Below, in pieces: positions 36,509 through 44,451 of a stretch of 64,000 nt of DNA. Within the stretch, counting starts at the first letter, position 1, and every line of letters begins with the position of its first letter. The translations under genes were made by a program, and so were the position numbers. The notes beneath the pieces were generated by a model. That model did not search any database. It had not been told where the DNA came from and saw only the letters and a list, made by a program, of their open reading frames with translations. The DNA is from Geothrix terrae (GTDB taxonomy: Bacteria > Acidobacteriota > Holophagae > Holophagales > Holophagaceae), in NCBI RefSeq assembly GCF_022808775.1, contig NZ_JAKZLA010000006.1, positions 1 through 64,000 on the forward strand. Reading direction: 5' to 3'.

Positions 36509-37567
36509 TCAGGCCCAGCGGAACCGTCGGACCGCCAGAGCGAACGCGGCCAGGCCCCAGGCGGCCACGATGGCCAGGCCGGTCCCATGTCCGACCAGGG
36601 AGCCCCCGTCGTTGAACACGGCCCGCAGCGCCCGGAGGAAGGGAGCCAGGGGCGCCAGGGCCACGGCGTGCTGGAGCCAGGCCGGAGCGGAATCCAGCGT
36701 GAAGTACACGCCGCTGAGCAGCATCAGGGGGAAGAACACCAGGTTCGAGATGGCGGCGTAGCCTTCCGAGGTGTCCGCGAAGCCGCTGAGGGCGAAGCCG
36801 AAGGCCATGAAGCAGCCGGTGCCCAGGGTCATGATGAGGAACAGATCGACGAATGATCCCTGGTTCTCGATGCCGAAGACCAGGCGGCCCACCAGCAGCA
36901 GGATGGCGGCCTGGATCACCGTCACCGTGAGCCGGTGCAGCACCTGGCCCAGGAGGAAGATCCACTTGGGCAGCGGCGTGACGGCCAGGCGGCGGAACTT
37001 GCCCTTCTCGCGGTAGGACACGTTCACCATGCCCACGCTGAAGAGCCCCATGCTCACGAGGTTCAGCCCCAGCAGGCCCGGCAGCAGGAAGGCGGCGTAG
37101 TTGGCGGAGTGCTTGTGGCCTGGGCTCTCCACCGAGACGGGGATCCGCTGGGGCTCGGGCGATCCGTTCAATCGCGCCTGGGCCATGAGCCAGGCCTGGT
37201 TCACCAGCCCCGCCGTGGCCCCGGCCTGGGCCATGAGGTAGCTGTTCAGGCGCAGGCGATAGCCCGCGCCATCGGTCTCCAGCTGGGCGGCGGTCTCGCC
37301 CCTCGCCCAGCGGGCCTCGGCCTCGGGCTTCGGGAGGGCCTGCACCTTGAGCTGCACATCGGTCAGCGCCTGGTCCAGGGCGGTGTCCTGCGGACCTGGA
37401 GCCGGGGCCTGCACGCGGACCACGGAGAGCTTCGGTCCGCCGCCATCCCGGAAGATGGTGCCGAAGCCCAGGAGCAGCACCACCGGGAAGGCGAAGGTCC
37501 AGAACATGGCCACGCGGTCCCGGCGGTAGAGCCGCCATTCCATTGCGAACTGGCGCCAGAGCATCAT
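36509..37567 (-). CDS. ABC-2 type exporter permease
   Basis: 352 residues. One N-terminal membrane helix (about 22-38), a large external domain (about 45-165), then five helices in the ABC-2 pattern, with LSGVYF late in the protein as in DrrB/NatB-like permeases. With the ATPase gene whose end lies 2 bases before its start it forms a two-gene exporter. Substrate unknown: drugs, lipids or sodium ions are typical for the family. Confidence 0.88.
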   Translation of the reverse strand: MMLWRQFAMEWRLYRRDRVAMFWTFAFPVVLLLGFGTIFRDGGGPKLSVVRVQAPAPGPQDTALDQALTDVQLKVQALPKPEAEARWARGETAAQLETDGAGYRLRLNSYLMAQAGATAGLVNQAWLMAQARLNGSPEPQRIPVSVESPGHKHSANYAAFLLPGLLGLNLVSMGLFSVGMVNVSYREKGKFRRLAVTPLPKWIFLLGQVLHRLTVTVIQAAILLLVGRLVFGIENQGSFVDLFLIMTLGTGCFMAFGFALSGFADTSEGYAAISNLVFFPLMLLSGVYFTLDSAPAWLQHAVALAPLAPFLRALRAVFNDGGSLVGHGTGLAIVAAWGLAAFALAVRRFRWA

Positions 37568-37569
37568 CG

Positions 37570-38490
37570 CTACTCCCTCAGGCTGCGGCCGGTGCGGTGC
37601 AGGAAGACATCCTCCAGGGTGGCCCGGCGGACATGGACCTGCTGGAAGGGGACGGCGGCAGACTCGGCGGCCTCGAGCAGCCGCGGCAGCAGGGCCTTGG
37701 GATCCGGCGTGGGGATCTCCCAGAGGTCCGCGCGGCGCTCCACGGCCTGGCCCAGCCGTGCGGCGAAGGCCACGGGGTCGGGTGCGTCGCCCTCGAAGGT
37801 CAGCTCCACGACGCTGGGAATGGCCAGGTCCGCGATGAGCGAGGCCGGCGTGCCCGTGGCGATGACCTGGCCGTGGTCCATGATGGCCAGGCGGTCACAG
37901 AGCGCTTCCGCCTCATCCATGTAGTGGGTGGTGAGGATCACCGTCCGTCCCTCGGCCTTCATGCGCCGCACCACATCCCACAGGCTGCGCCGGGCCTGGG
38001 GATCGAGGCCCGTGGTGGGCTCGTCCAGGAAGACCAGCTCCGGATCGTTCACCAGGGCCAGCGCCAGGGCCAGTCGCTGCTGCTGGCCGCCGCTGAGGGT
38101 GATGTGGTAGGCGTCGGCCTTCTCCTGGAGCTGCACCAGGTCCAGCAGCTCCGAGGTGCTCCGGCGCTTCGGGTAGTAGCTGCCGTAGAGGTCCAGGGCC
38201 TCCCGGGGCGTGATCTTGTTGAAGAGGCTGGTGCTCTGGAGCTGGACGCCGATGCGGGCGCGGATCTCCTGCCCCTGGTTCGCCCAGGTGAGGCCCAGGA
38301 TCTCGATGTCGCCGCCGTCGGCCTCGGTCAGGCCCTCGATGATCTCCAGCGTGGTGGTCTTCCCCGCGCCGTTGGGGCCCAACAGGCCGAACACCTCGCC
38401 CCGGGGAACCTCCAGATCCACGCCATCCACTGCGAGCGTCTTGGGGTACTGCTTCCTGAGCCCCCTCACGTGCAAGGCAAGTTCGGCCAT
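37570..38490 (-). CDS. ABC transporter ATP-binding protein (drug/NatA type)
   Basis: 306 residues from ATG 38490, which has GAGG 5 bases upstream (GTG 38496 is less well placed). Walker A GPNGAGKTT, signature LSGGQQQRLALA, Walker B LVFLDEPTTGLD, and the H-loop His in ILTTHYMDEAEALCDR. The C-terminal ~80 residues are the regulatory extension common in DrrA/CcmA-like ATPases. It energises the permease downstream. Confidence 0.93.
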   Translation of the reverse strand: MAELALHVRGLRKQYPKTLAVDGVDLEVPRGEVFGLLGPNGAGKTTTLEIIEGLTEADGGDIEILGLTWANQGQEIRARIGVQLQSTSLFNKITPREALDLYGSYYPKRRSTSELLDLVQLQEKADAYHITLSGGQQQRLALALALVNDPELVFLDEPTTGLDPQARRSLWDVVRRMKAEGRTVILTTHYMDEAEALCDRLAIMDHGQVIATGTPASLIADLAIPSVVELTFEGDAPDPVAFAARLGQAVERRADLWEIPTPDPKALLPRLLEAAESAAVPFQQVHVRRATLEDVFLHRTGRSLRE

Positions 38491-38560
38491 GGCCACCTCG
38501 ATCCTTCAGATTTCCACGATGCCCTGCGCGTGACCACCCCAGATCGGCGAAGTCTGGAAT

Positions 38561-38576
38561 TCCGCCGGCCGGCGGA
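38561..38576. promoter_or_regulatory. 16-bp perfect palindrome in the divergent ABC/membrane-protein gap
   Basis: TCCGCCGGCCGGCGGA is self-complementary and sits 70 bases upstream of the ATPase start. Simple GC-rich palindromes arise readily by chance here, so only a weak operator candidate. Confidence 0.2.
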
Positions 38577-38690
38577 GGGGCGGGCCGGCGAGTCCGATGG
38601 CACCGGCTTCCGCCTCCATTTTCCTGTGTGGACACCATGTGCATGCGGTGCCACCCTGACGGACCCGTCCATCTCCGTGGAGGCAGGATC

Positions 38691-39437
38691 ATGGAACCGT
38701 CGAGCTCTCCGGCCCTGCCACCACCGGCCGCCCTCGCGGTCCCCGGCTTCGACCCGGCCGGACGGGCCTTCCGCGTGGCGGCGGGCCTCCTCGTGCTCGG
38801 CTATGTCGCCGTGCAGGGTTTCCAGGACTATGTGTTCAACGCCTTCCGGCCTCCCCTGGATGTGGCCGAGGAACTGCTGCAGGGCGCCGCGGGGCTGCAC
38901 CTCGCCCGCTCGGCCCTCATGCTGATCTGGATGTTCGCGCTGGTCTTCATCGCCTGGGTCATCTGCGCCCAGGGCATGCGCCGGCGCCCGCTCCTGGCCT
39001 GGGCCGCGTTCCTGGGGTTCTTCATGTTCGGCCTGTTCGAGGTGGCCCTGCGCTCGGTCGAGCTCTTCTGGACCCAGATCCAGCTCCCGGCGGAGTACCT
39101 CAAGGCGGTGGATCCGGTGATCCGCGCGGGAATCCTCGACAAGGTCGCCACCTTCCAGTCCGTCCAGCATGCCCTCTACTTCCCCCTGATGCTCGCGCCC
39201 TGCCTGGGCAGCCTGGGGGTGTACTTCCTGTTCCCCGGAAGCCCGCGCATCCACTGGGCCCTGAAGTCCGTCATGGCGATCGCCGTCGCGCGGATGACGG
39301 TCCGGCTGCTGACCTACGCCGGCATCCACCTCATGAGCATGGCCTTCTACGAGCGGATCTACTTCCTGCTCGTCGTGATCGAGCATCTACCCAAGGCCTA
39401 CTGGCTCTTCCGGGTGGGGGACGAGGACCTGCCATGA
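38691..39437 (+). CDS. Integral membrane protein of unknown function
   Basis: 248 residues from ATG 38691 (GGAGG about 8 bases upstream). Five likely membrane helices, with charged or aromatic stretches between them (SVELFWTQIQLPAEY and YERIYFLLVVIEHLPKAYWLF). I do not recognise the family. It stands alone between a divergent ABC exporter and a convergent UbiA fusion gene, closed by a strong hairpin. Confidence 0.7.
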   Translation: MEPSSSPALPPPAALAVPGFDPAGRAFRVAAGLLVLGYVAVQGFQDYVFNAFRPPLDVAEELLQGAAGLHLARSALMLIWMFALVFIAWVICAQGMRRRPLLAWAAFLGFFMFGLFEVALRSVELFWTQIQLPAEYLKAVDPVIRAGILDKVATFQSVQHALYFPLMLAPCLGSLGVYFLFPGSPRIHWALKSVMAIAVARMTVRLLTYAGIHLMSMAFYERIYFLLVVIEHLPKAYWLFRVGDEDLP

Positions 39438-39451
39438 ATGGCGGACCCCCT

Positions 39452-39482
39452 CGTGATGCCTGAGCAAAGCCCAGGCATCACG
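39452..39482. terminator. Strong hairpin between convergent genes
   Basis: Perfect 11-bp arms CGTGATGCCTG / CAGGCATCACG around a 9-base loop, between the membrane-protein stop and the UbiA fusion stop. No T-tract follows on the + strand. Likely bidirectional terminator. Confidence 0.65.
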
Positions 39483-39505
39483 TCTGCGATCCCGGCGGGA
39501 TGCGC

Positions 39506-41074
39506 CTAGGACAGGTGGGCCAGGGGGATGATCCCGAACCACAGGAGGTAGGTCAGGGCCAGGGCCATGAGGCCGTCGATGCGCTCGCAGGGCGCGCCCC
39601 GGCGGAGGTAGCGGAGGATGGCGCGGACCAGCAGCAGGGCGTGGGGGATGGCCAGGTAGACGACGAGTCCGCTGGTCCCGCCGAAGAGGCCCCACTGCTG
39701 CCAGGCCACTCCGCAGGCGGCAGCCGCCACCGCGAATCCCAGGGCGGCCCAGGCAGCCCCCCGGCGGCCCAGGAGCACCGCCAGCGTCCGCTTGGCCACG
39801 GCTCCGTCCGCCTCGTGGTCCGGCAGGGCCGAGAGCGTGATGGCGGAGAGGGTGGCCAGGAACAGGGGCAGGCCCATGAGCCAGGGGAACGGGTCCCGCC
39901 AGATGCCGGACTGGAGCAGGCCCCCGACGAAGATGGCCGCGAAGCTGTGGGTGAGGCCCACGTCCAGCTCCCCCAGGCCCCGGTAGACGAGCTTCAGGGG
40001 GGGCACGGTGTAGCCCGCGGCGAGCGCCGCCAGGGCGATCATCGCCGCCAGGCCCGGCCCGCCGGACGGGGCCAGGGCGGCGCTCAGGGCCGCCAACCCC
40101 GCGCCCAGCGCCAGGGCCAGCCCGGCCATGGCCCGCCGGACGCTGCCGGGGCCGAGTTCCCCGTCCGCCAGCACGCGGCTGCCGCCGTTGAAGGGGCCCG
40201 CGTGGCGGTTGAGGCGGTCCGTGTCCTGGTCGAACCACTCGTTGCTGACCACGGTGAGCGCCTCCATCAGGAAGAGGCACAGGTAGCCGAGCCAGTAGAC
40301 GGGGTGCGAGAAGGAGCCGTGCCGCGCGGCCGCCAGGGCGCCGATGGTGTAGGCCACCCAGGCCATGGGGTAGAACTGCAGGCGGAGCAGCCGCAGCCAG
40401 GCCCCGGCGCGGTGGAGGAGGGCGTGCCGGTGGAGGCGACCGGGCAGCCGGGCCGCTTCGGCTCGCGCCTGGTCCAGCCACCGGGCCCGCGCCTCCTCAG
40501 TGGCGGGCTTCACGGGGGCGAAGGTGGAAATGAAGGTGGGCGCTACGCCGCAGAAGCCCAGGGTGGCGCGCCGCATGGCCTGGTGGCCGGGCTGGCGGTA
40601 GATGAGCCGGTAGACCCAGGATGGCGTGTCCATGGTCACCAGCAGGTGTGCCGAGCGCCCCTTCAGCAACTTCGTCCAGTTGGCGGGATCCTCCTCGTCG
40701 GCCGCGAACGCGAAGCCGGGGGTGAGCACGCGATCGAGGAAGCCCTTGAGCAGGGCGGGCAGGGTGCCCCACCAGGCCGGGTAGACGAAGACCAGGTGGT
40801 CGGCCCATTGGATCAGCGCCTGGGCCCGGGCCAGGTCCGGCTCCAGGGCCTGGTCCCGGGGCGAGGGCAGCCGCACGTGGGGATCGAAGGTGAGACCGGC
40901 GAGGTCGAAGCGCTCGACCTCGAACCCGGCGGCCCGGGCGCCTGCCTCGTAGGCACTGGCCAGGGCCCCGCAGAAGCTGCCCACGCGGGGATGGCCGAGG
41001 ATCACGAGAATCCTGGGCGTTGCGCCTTCCGTGGATGCCGCCACCTGCCCTCCGTCCGGATGGGATGGGGCCAT
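39506..41074 (-). CDS. Fusion: flavodoxin-fold quinone reductase + UbiA-family prenyltransferase
   Basis: 522 residues from ATG 41074 (AGGAG just upstream). Residues 20-210 match the NQO1/KefF-type NAD(P)H:quinone oxidoreductase flavodoxin fold: RILVILGHPR, VFVYPAWWGTLPALLKGFLDRVL and the GFAFA loop. Residues 225-522 are a UbiA membrane prenyltransferase with about nine helices; the first Asp-rich motif is NEWFDQDTD (278-286) and the second ALPDHEADGAVAKRT. UbiA enzymes attach prenyl chains to quinone, chlorophyll or haem precursors. One chain could reduce and prenylate a quinone ring. The frame is continuous; a sequencing frameshift would separate, not join, them. ispE follows upstream. Confidence 0.85.
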   Translation of the reverse strand: MAPSHPDGGQVAASTEGATPRILVILGHPRVGSFCGALASAYEAGARAAGFEVERFDLAGLTFDPHVRLPSPRDQALEPDLARAQALIQWADHLVFVYPAWWGTLPALLKGFLDRVLTPGFAFAADEEDPANWTKLLKGRSAHLLVTMDTPSWVYRLIYRQPGHQAMRRATLGFCGVAPTFISTFAPVKPATEEARARWLDQARAEAARLPGRLHRHALLHRAGAWLRLLRLQFYPMAWVAYTIGALAAARHGSFSHPVYWLGYLCLFLMEALTVVSNEWFDQDTDRLNRHAGPFNGGSRVLADGELGPGSVRRAMAGLALALGAGLAALSAALAPSGGPGLAAMIALAALAAGYTVPPLKLVYRGLGELDVGLTHSFAAIFVGGLLQSGIWRDPFPWLMGLPLFLATLSAITLSALPDHEADGAVAKRTLAVLLGRRGAAWAALGFAVAAAACGVAWQQWGLFGGTSGLVVYLAIPHALLLVRAILRYLRRGAPCERIDGLMALALTYLLWFGIIPLAHLS

Positions 41075-41091
41075 CCTACTCCTGGGGTCGA

Positions 41092-41928
41092 TCAGACGCG
41101 CCAGAGGCCCCAGTTGGGCCGGAGGCCGGAGATCTGCGTCGCAGCGGCATCCCGGTCCTGGACGCTGTCGTACCGGGCCGCCCAGCAGCTGCCGGAGCCG
41201 CAGAGCAGGGGCTCGCCGCCGGTATCGCGCAGGGCGTCGCGCACCTCGGCCAGGGGCGGGCACACCCACAGGGCCGCGCCCGTGAGGTCGTTGCGCCAGG
41301 GCGCCGCGGCGCCTTCAGATTGCGAGGCCAGGGCCTCGGGAAAGGGATAGCCCACGTCCTGGAGGGCCCGGTACACGCTGGGCGTGCTCACATGCAGGCC
41401 CGGATGGACCAGCAGGATGGGTTCCAGCGGCACCGGCCGCAGGGGGAATACCCGCTCGCCCCGGCCCAGGCCCAGCACCGTCCCGCCCAGGAGGAACAGG
41501 GGCACGTCGCTGCCCAGGCGGGCGGCCATCCTCAGCAGCACCTGATCTTCCAATCCCAGGTCGAACATCCGGTTGCCCAGGCGCAGGGCCGCCGCCGCAT
41601 CGCTGCTGCCGCCGCCGAGGCCGGCGCCGTGGGGGATGCGCTTCTCCAGGCGCAGGGCCGCGGGCAGGGGCCGCTTGGCGGCCTCCTCCAGCAGGCGCCA
41701 GGCCTTGACCACCAGGTTCGATCCGTCCGCCGTCAGGCCCTGGCCCGTGGGGCCAGTGATCTCGAGCGTCAGCGCCGGGGCTGGCTCGGCCGACAGCGTG
41801 TCCGTCAGCTCTGCCACACCCTCCAGCACGGTGGTGACCAGCTCCAGCTCGTGGAACCCGTCCGCGCGCCGGCCCAGCACGGCAAGGAAGCGGTTGAGCT
41901 TGGCAGGGGCGGGAACCTGGAGAGCCAT
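41092..41928 (-). CDS. ispE: 4-diphosphocytidyl-2-C-methyl-D-erythritol kinase
   Basis: 278 residues from ATG 41928. GHMP-kinase motifs: PAPAKLNRFLAVLGRRADGFHEL at the N-terminus, the ATP loop IPHGAGLGGGSSDAAAAL, and the C-terminal GSGSC motif. It phosphorylates CDP-methylerythritol in the MEP isoprenoid pathway. Its neighbour 17 bases downstream is the UbiA fusion, which consumes isoprenoid, so the pair links precursor supply to prenyl transfer. Confidence 0.94.
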   Translation of the reverse strand: MALQVPAPAKLNRFLAVLGRRADGFHELELVTTVLEGVAELTDTLSAEPAPALTLEITGPTGQGLTADGSNLVVKAWRLLEEAAKRPLPAALRLEKRIPHGAGLGGGSSDAAAALRLGNRMFDLGLEDQVLLRMAARLGSDVPLFLLGGTVLGLGRGERVFPLRPVPLEPILLVHPGLHVSTPSVYRALQDVGYPFPEALASQSEGAAAPWRNDLTGAALWVCPPLAEVRDALRDTGGEPLLCGSGSCWAARYDSVQDRDAAATQISGLRPNWGLWRV

Positions 41929-41966
41929 GGCTCCAAGGTAGCGCATCGCTCCGCTAGGCTGGTCGG

Positions 41967-42470
41967 ATGGTCCTCTTCTTTCGCACCCTCTGGAAACTGC
42001 TCACGCTCTGGCGCCGTCCGGCCCTGGATCCCATGGGCGTCTCCGTGCTCCATTTCCGCGTGTGGCCCAACGACCTGGACATGAACGTCCACATGAACAA
42101 CGGGCGCTTCCTCAGCATCATGGACCTTGGCCGGTTCGACCTCACGTTCCGGACGAAGCTGGGCCGGGCCATGCTGGGCCACCGCTGGAAGCCGCTGGTC
42201 GGCGGCATCACCATGCGCTACCGCCGCAGCCTCGAGCTGTTCGAGCCCTTCACCCTGCACACGCGGCTGCTGGGCTGGGACGAGAAGTGGGTCTTCCTGG
42301 AGCAGCGCTTCCTGAAGCGGGACGGCGACCTCGCCGCCGAAGGCGTCGTGAAGGCCCTCTTCCGGGGGAAGGCCGGCAACGTCCCCATGGCCGAGGTGCT
42401 ACGCCTGATGGAGTACAAAGGGCCCCAGCTCGAAGTGCCAGAAGCCATCAAGCGGTGGGCGAAGGGGTGA
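41967..42470 (+). CDS. Hotdog-fold acyl-CoA thioesterase family protein
   Basis: 167 residues. DLDMNVHMNNGRFLSIMDLGR is the 4HBT/THEM-type hotdog signature (Asp and Asn of the catalytic helix region), and LGWDEKWVFLEQRFLKRDG fits the later strands. It probably hydrolyses an acyl-CoA. Divergent from ispE by 38 bp, followed by a good terminator. Confidence 0.8.
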   Translation: MVLFFRTLWKLLTLWRRPALDPMGVSVLHFRVWPNDLDMNVHMNNGRFLSIMDLGRFDLTFRTKLGRAMLGHRWKPLVGGITMRYRRSLELFEPFTLHTRLLGWDEKWVFLEQRFLKRDGDLAAEGVVKALFRGKAGNVPMAEVLRLMEYKGPQLEVPEAIKRWAKG

Positions 42471-42472
42471 GT

Positions 42473-42496
42473 CGAAAAATGCATTCGCGTTTTTCG
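42473..42496. terminator. Terminator after the thioesterase gene
   Basis: 10-bp stem CGAAAAATGC / GCGTTTTTCG with loop ATTC and one wobble pair; poly-A and poly-T arms allow function in both directions. Confidence 0.8.
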
Positions 42497-42533
42497 TAGG
42501 CGCACGGGCATAGCCCGCACGCCTGAAGACTGC

Positions 42534-42652
42534 CCTACAGCCCGTCCTCCAGCTCGTGGCATGAATTCGAGCAGGGCCCCACTCGCAGCGCCGCCGGTGC
42601 GGCGTTCCTTGCGACCCTTGGAGACCGGGCCTACAGCCCGTCCTCCAGCTCG
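42534..42652. repeat. 23-bp direct repeat copying the map stop-codon end
   Basis: Bases 42630-42652 (minus-strand codons ELEDGL and TAG of map) recur identically at 42534-42556, 96 bp downstream of the gene end. The region between them is non-coding and holds a small hairpin (CGCCGC / GCGGCG around CGGT). Confidence 0.9.
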
Positions 42653-43428
42653 AATTCAGGATCGGGAATGCTCAGGATCTCAGGGCCGTCCTTGGTGATG
42701 GCGATGTCGTGCTCGAACTGGGCGGAGAGCTGGCCGTCGCGGGTACGGACGGTCCAGCCGTCGGGTTCCACCAGGCACCTGTGGCTGCCGATGTTGAGGA
42801 TGGGCTCGATGGTGATGGTCATGCCCGGCTCCATGCGGAACCCGGTGCCCGGCCGCTGGTCGGCGAAGACCACCTGGGGATCCTCGTGGAGGTCCCGGCC
42901 CAGGCCGTGGCCGATGTACTCGCGCACCACCGAGTAGCCGCGCTCCTCCGCGAAGGTCTGCACGGCGGTGGCCATGTCGCCCAGGCGCTCGCCGGGGCGG
43001 CAGTGCTCGATGCCCACGAACATGGCCATCTGGGCGGTCTGGATGAGGCGGCGGGCCTCGTCGCTGATCTTGCCCACGCCCACGGTGAGGCAGGTATCGC
43101 CGTGATAGCCGTCCAGCTTGGCGCCACAGTCGATGGCGATGATGTCGCCCTCCTGGAGCACGTACTTGGACGGGATGCCGTGCACCACCTTGTCGTTCAC
43201 CGACGTGCAGAGGGTGGCGGGGAAGCCGTGGTAGCCCTTGAAGCTGGGCGAGGCGCCCTGCTGGCGGATGTAGGCCTCGGCCACGCGGTCGATCTCCAGG
43301 AGGCTCACGCCGGGTTTCGCGGCGCGGGCGGCCAGGCGGAGCGCGTTGGCGGCCACGCGGCCCGCCTCGCGGAGCTTCTCGATCTCCTTGCGGCTCTTGT
43401 AGCGGATCTGTTCTCGGATCAGGACCAT
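42631..43428 (-). CDS. map: Methionine aminopeptidase, type I
   Basis: 265 residues from ATG 43428. The five metal ligands of the pita-bread fold are in place: Asp in IIAIDCGAKLDGYHGDTCLTVGVG (two Asp), His in YIGHGLGRDLHEDP, Glu in MTITIEPIL and Glu in SAQFEHDIAIT. It removes the initiator methionine from new proteins. The frame extends about 980 bases further upstream without a stop, but that part is antisense to two + strand genes. Its 3' end is duplicated downstream. Confidence 0.95.
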   Translation of the reverse strand: MVLIREQIRYKSRKEIEKLREAGRVAANALRLAARAAKPGVSLLEIDRVAEAYIRQQGASPSFKGYHGFPATLCTSVNDKVVHGIPSKYVLQEGDIIAIDCGAKLDGYHGDTCLTVGVGKISDEARRLIQTAQMAMFVGIEHCRPGERLGDMATAVQTFAEERGYSVVREYIGHGLGRDLHEDPQVVFADQRPGTGFRMEPGMTITIEPILNIGSHRCLVEPDGWTVRTRDGQLSAQFEHDIAITKDGPEILSIPDPEFELEDGL

Positions 43429-43474
43429 CTTGCCCTCGGTCACCAGTCTAGCGGGGTGGCGGTAGAATGTCGGC

Positions 43475-43828
43475 ATGGCGCGAGCTCTGAAGATCCTGGC
43501 GACGACAACCCTGCTGGCTTCCGCCCTGGTGGTGGGCCTGATGGCCTGCCGTGGCGTTCCCGCCCGCCCCGCCTCGGTCTCCTCCGAGGCTATGTGGTGC
43601 GCGGAGGCCAAGGAGGGTGTGTTCCTCAAGGTGGGAGGCCACCAGGGTACGCTCTGGCAGCTGGAGATCTGGGACCGAAAGGGCCGCTCCCTGGCCTCGG
43701 GCTCCTTCCGGCTGCGCGGCTTCGCCAAGGCCAAGATCGTTCCCGAGGAAGTGGTGTCCTGGCAGAACGGCGTCCTCCAGCTGAGGGACGGCACCGTGCT
43801 GGTGCAGGAAGCCCCGGCCGCGCCCTGA
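43475..43828 (+). CDS. Small lipoprotein of unknown function
   Basis: 117 residues. A type II signal peptide with lipobox LMAC (Cys at about 25) marks a lipid-anchored protein. The mature part is a short beta-rich domain (LKVGGHQGTLWQLEIWDRKGR and onward). I do not recognise a family. Divergent from map by 46 bp; its TGA overlaps the next gene's ATG (TGATG), so the two are coupled. Confidence 0.7.
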   Translation: MARALKILATTTLLASALVVGLMACRGVPARPASVSSEAMWCAEAKEGVFLKVGGHQGTLWQLEIWDRKGRSLASGSFRLRGFAKAKIVPEEVVSWQNGVLQLRDGTVLVQEAPAAP

Positions 43829-44451
43829 TGCCCTATACCCGCGAGGAGAAGGACTGGCTGGAGCGCGAGTGGGCCTTCCGGGCCTGGGGCCGCGCCGGCC
43901 TGCTCAGCACCGACGACTACCGCCAGGTGCTGGCCTGGGAGGCCGATGGCGTGCCCATGGACTTGGTGGTGTCCGCCCTCAACGCATTCTTCGACCGCCG
44001 CGAGAAGCGGGAGAAGCCGCGCACCTTCGTCGCCCTCAAGCACCTCGACCGCGACGTGGCCAAGGCCGTGAAGCTGCGGGAAGCCGTGGTCCGCGCAGGC
44101 CCGGAGCTGGATGCGGGCAAGGGCTGGGATCAGGTCAAGAAGCCTCTGAGGGGGGATCCCGCCGCGAAGGCTGCCTTCGAAGCCTGGCAGCGTCTGCGGG
44201 CTGCCGCACCCTCGCCGGAATCCGCCGGCTACCTGGCCCATCATGACCAGGAGCGCGATGCCCGCGCCGTCCTGCTGGCCTTGGCCGAGGCGGCCCTGGG
44301 GTCCGCGGCCGAGGCGCTGAAGGCCGACCTGCGCCAGCGGCTCGAAGCCTCCGACATGAAGGAAGGCAGCCTCGTGTGGAAGCGGGCCTGGAACCACCAC
44401 TGGGCCCGCCACGTGGCCGCCGCCTGGAACCTGCCGCTGGAGGGCGCATGA
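43828..44451 (+). CDS. Conserved hypothetical protein
   Basis: 207 residues from ATG 43828. Soluble, helical, rich in Ala, Arg and Lys, no signal peptide. The N-terminal region (WLEREWAFRAWGRAGLLSTDDYRQVLAWEADGVPMDLVVSALN) resembles no family I can name. It is coupled by overlapping start/stop codons to the lipoprotein gene before and the 434-residue protein after it, so the three probably act together. Confidence 0.65.
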   Translation: MPYTREEKDWLEREWAFRAWGRAGLLSTDDYRQVLAWEADGVPMDLVVSALNAFFDRREKREKPRTFVALKHLDRDVAKAVKLREAVVRAGPELDAGKGWDQVKKPLRGDPAAKAAFEAWQRLRAAAPSPESAGYLAHHDQERDARAVLLALAEAALGSAAEALKADLRQRLEASDMKEGSLVWKRAWNHHWARHVAAAWNLPLEGA

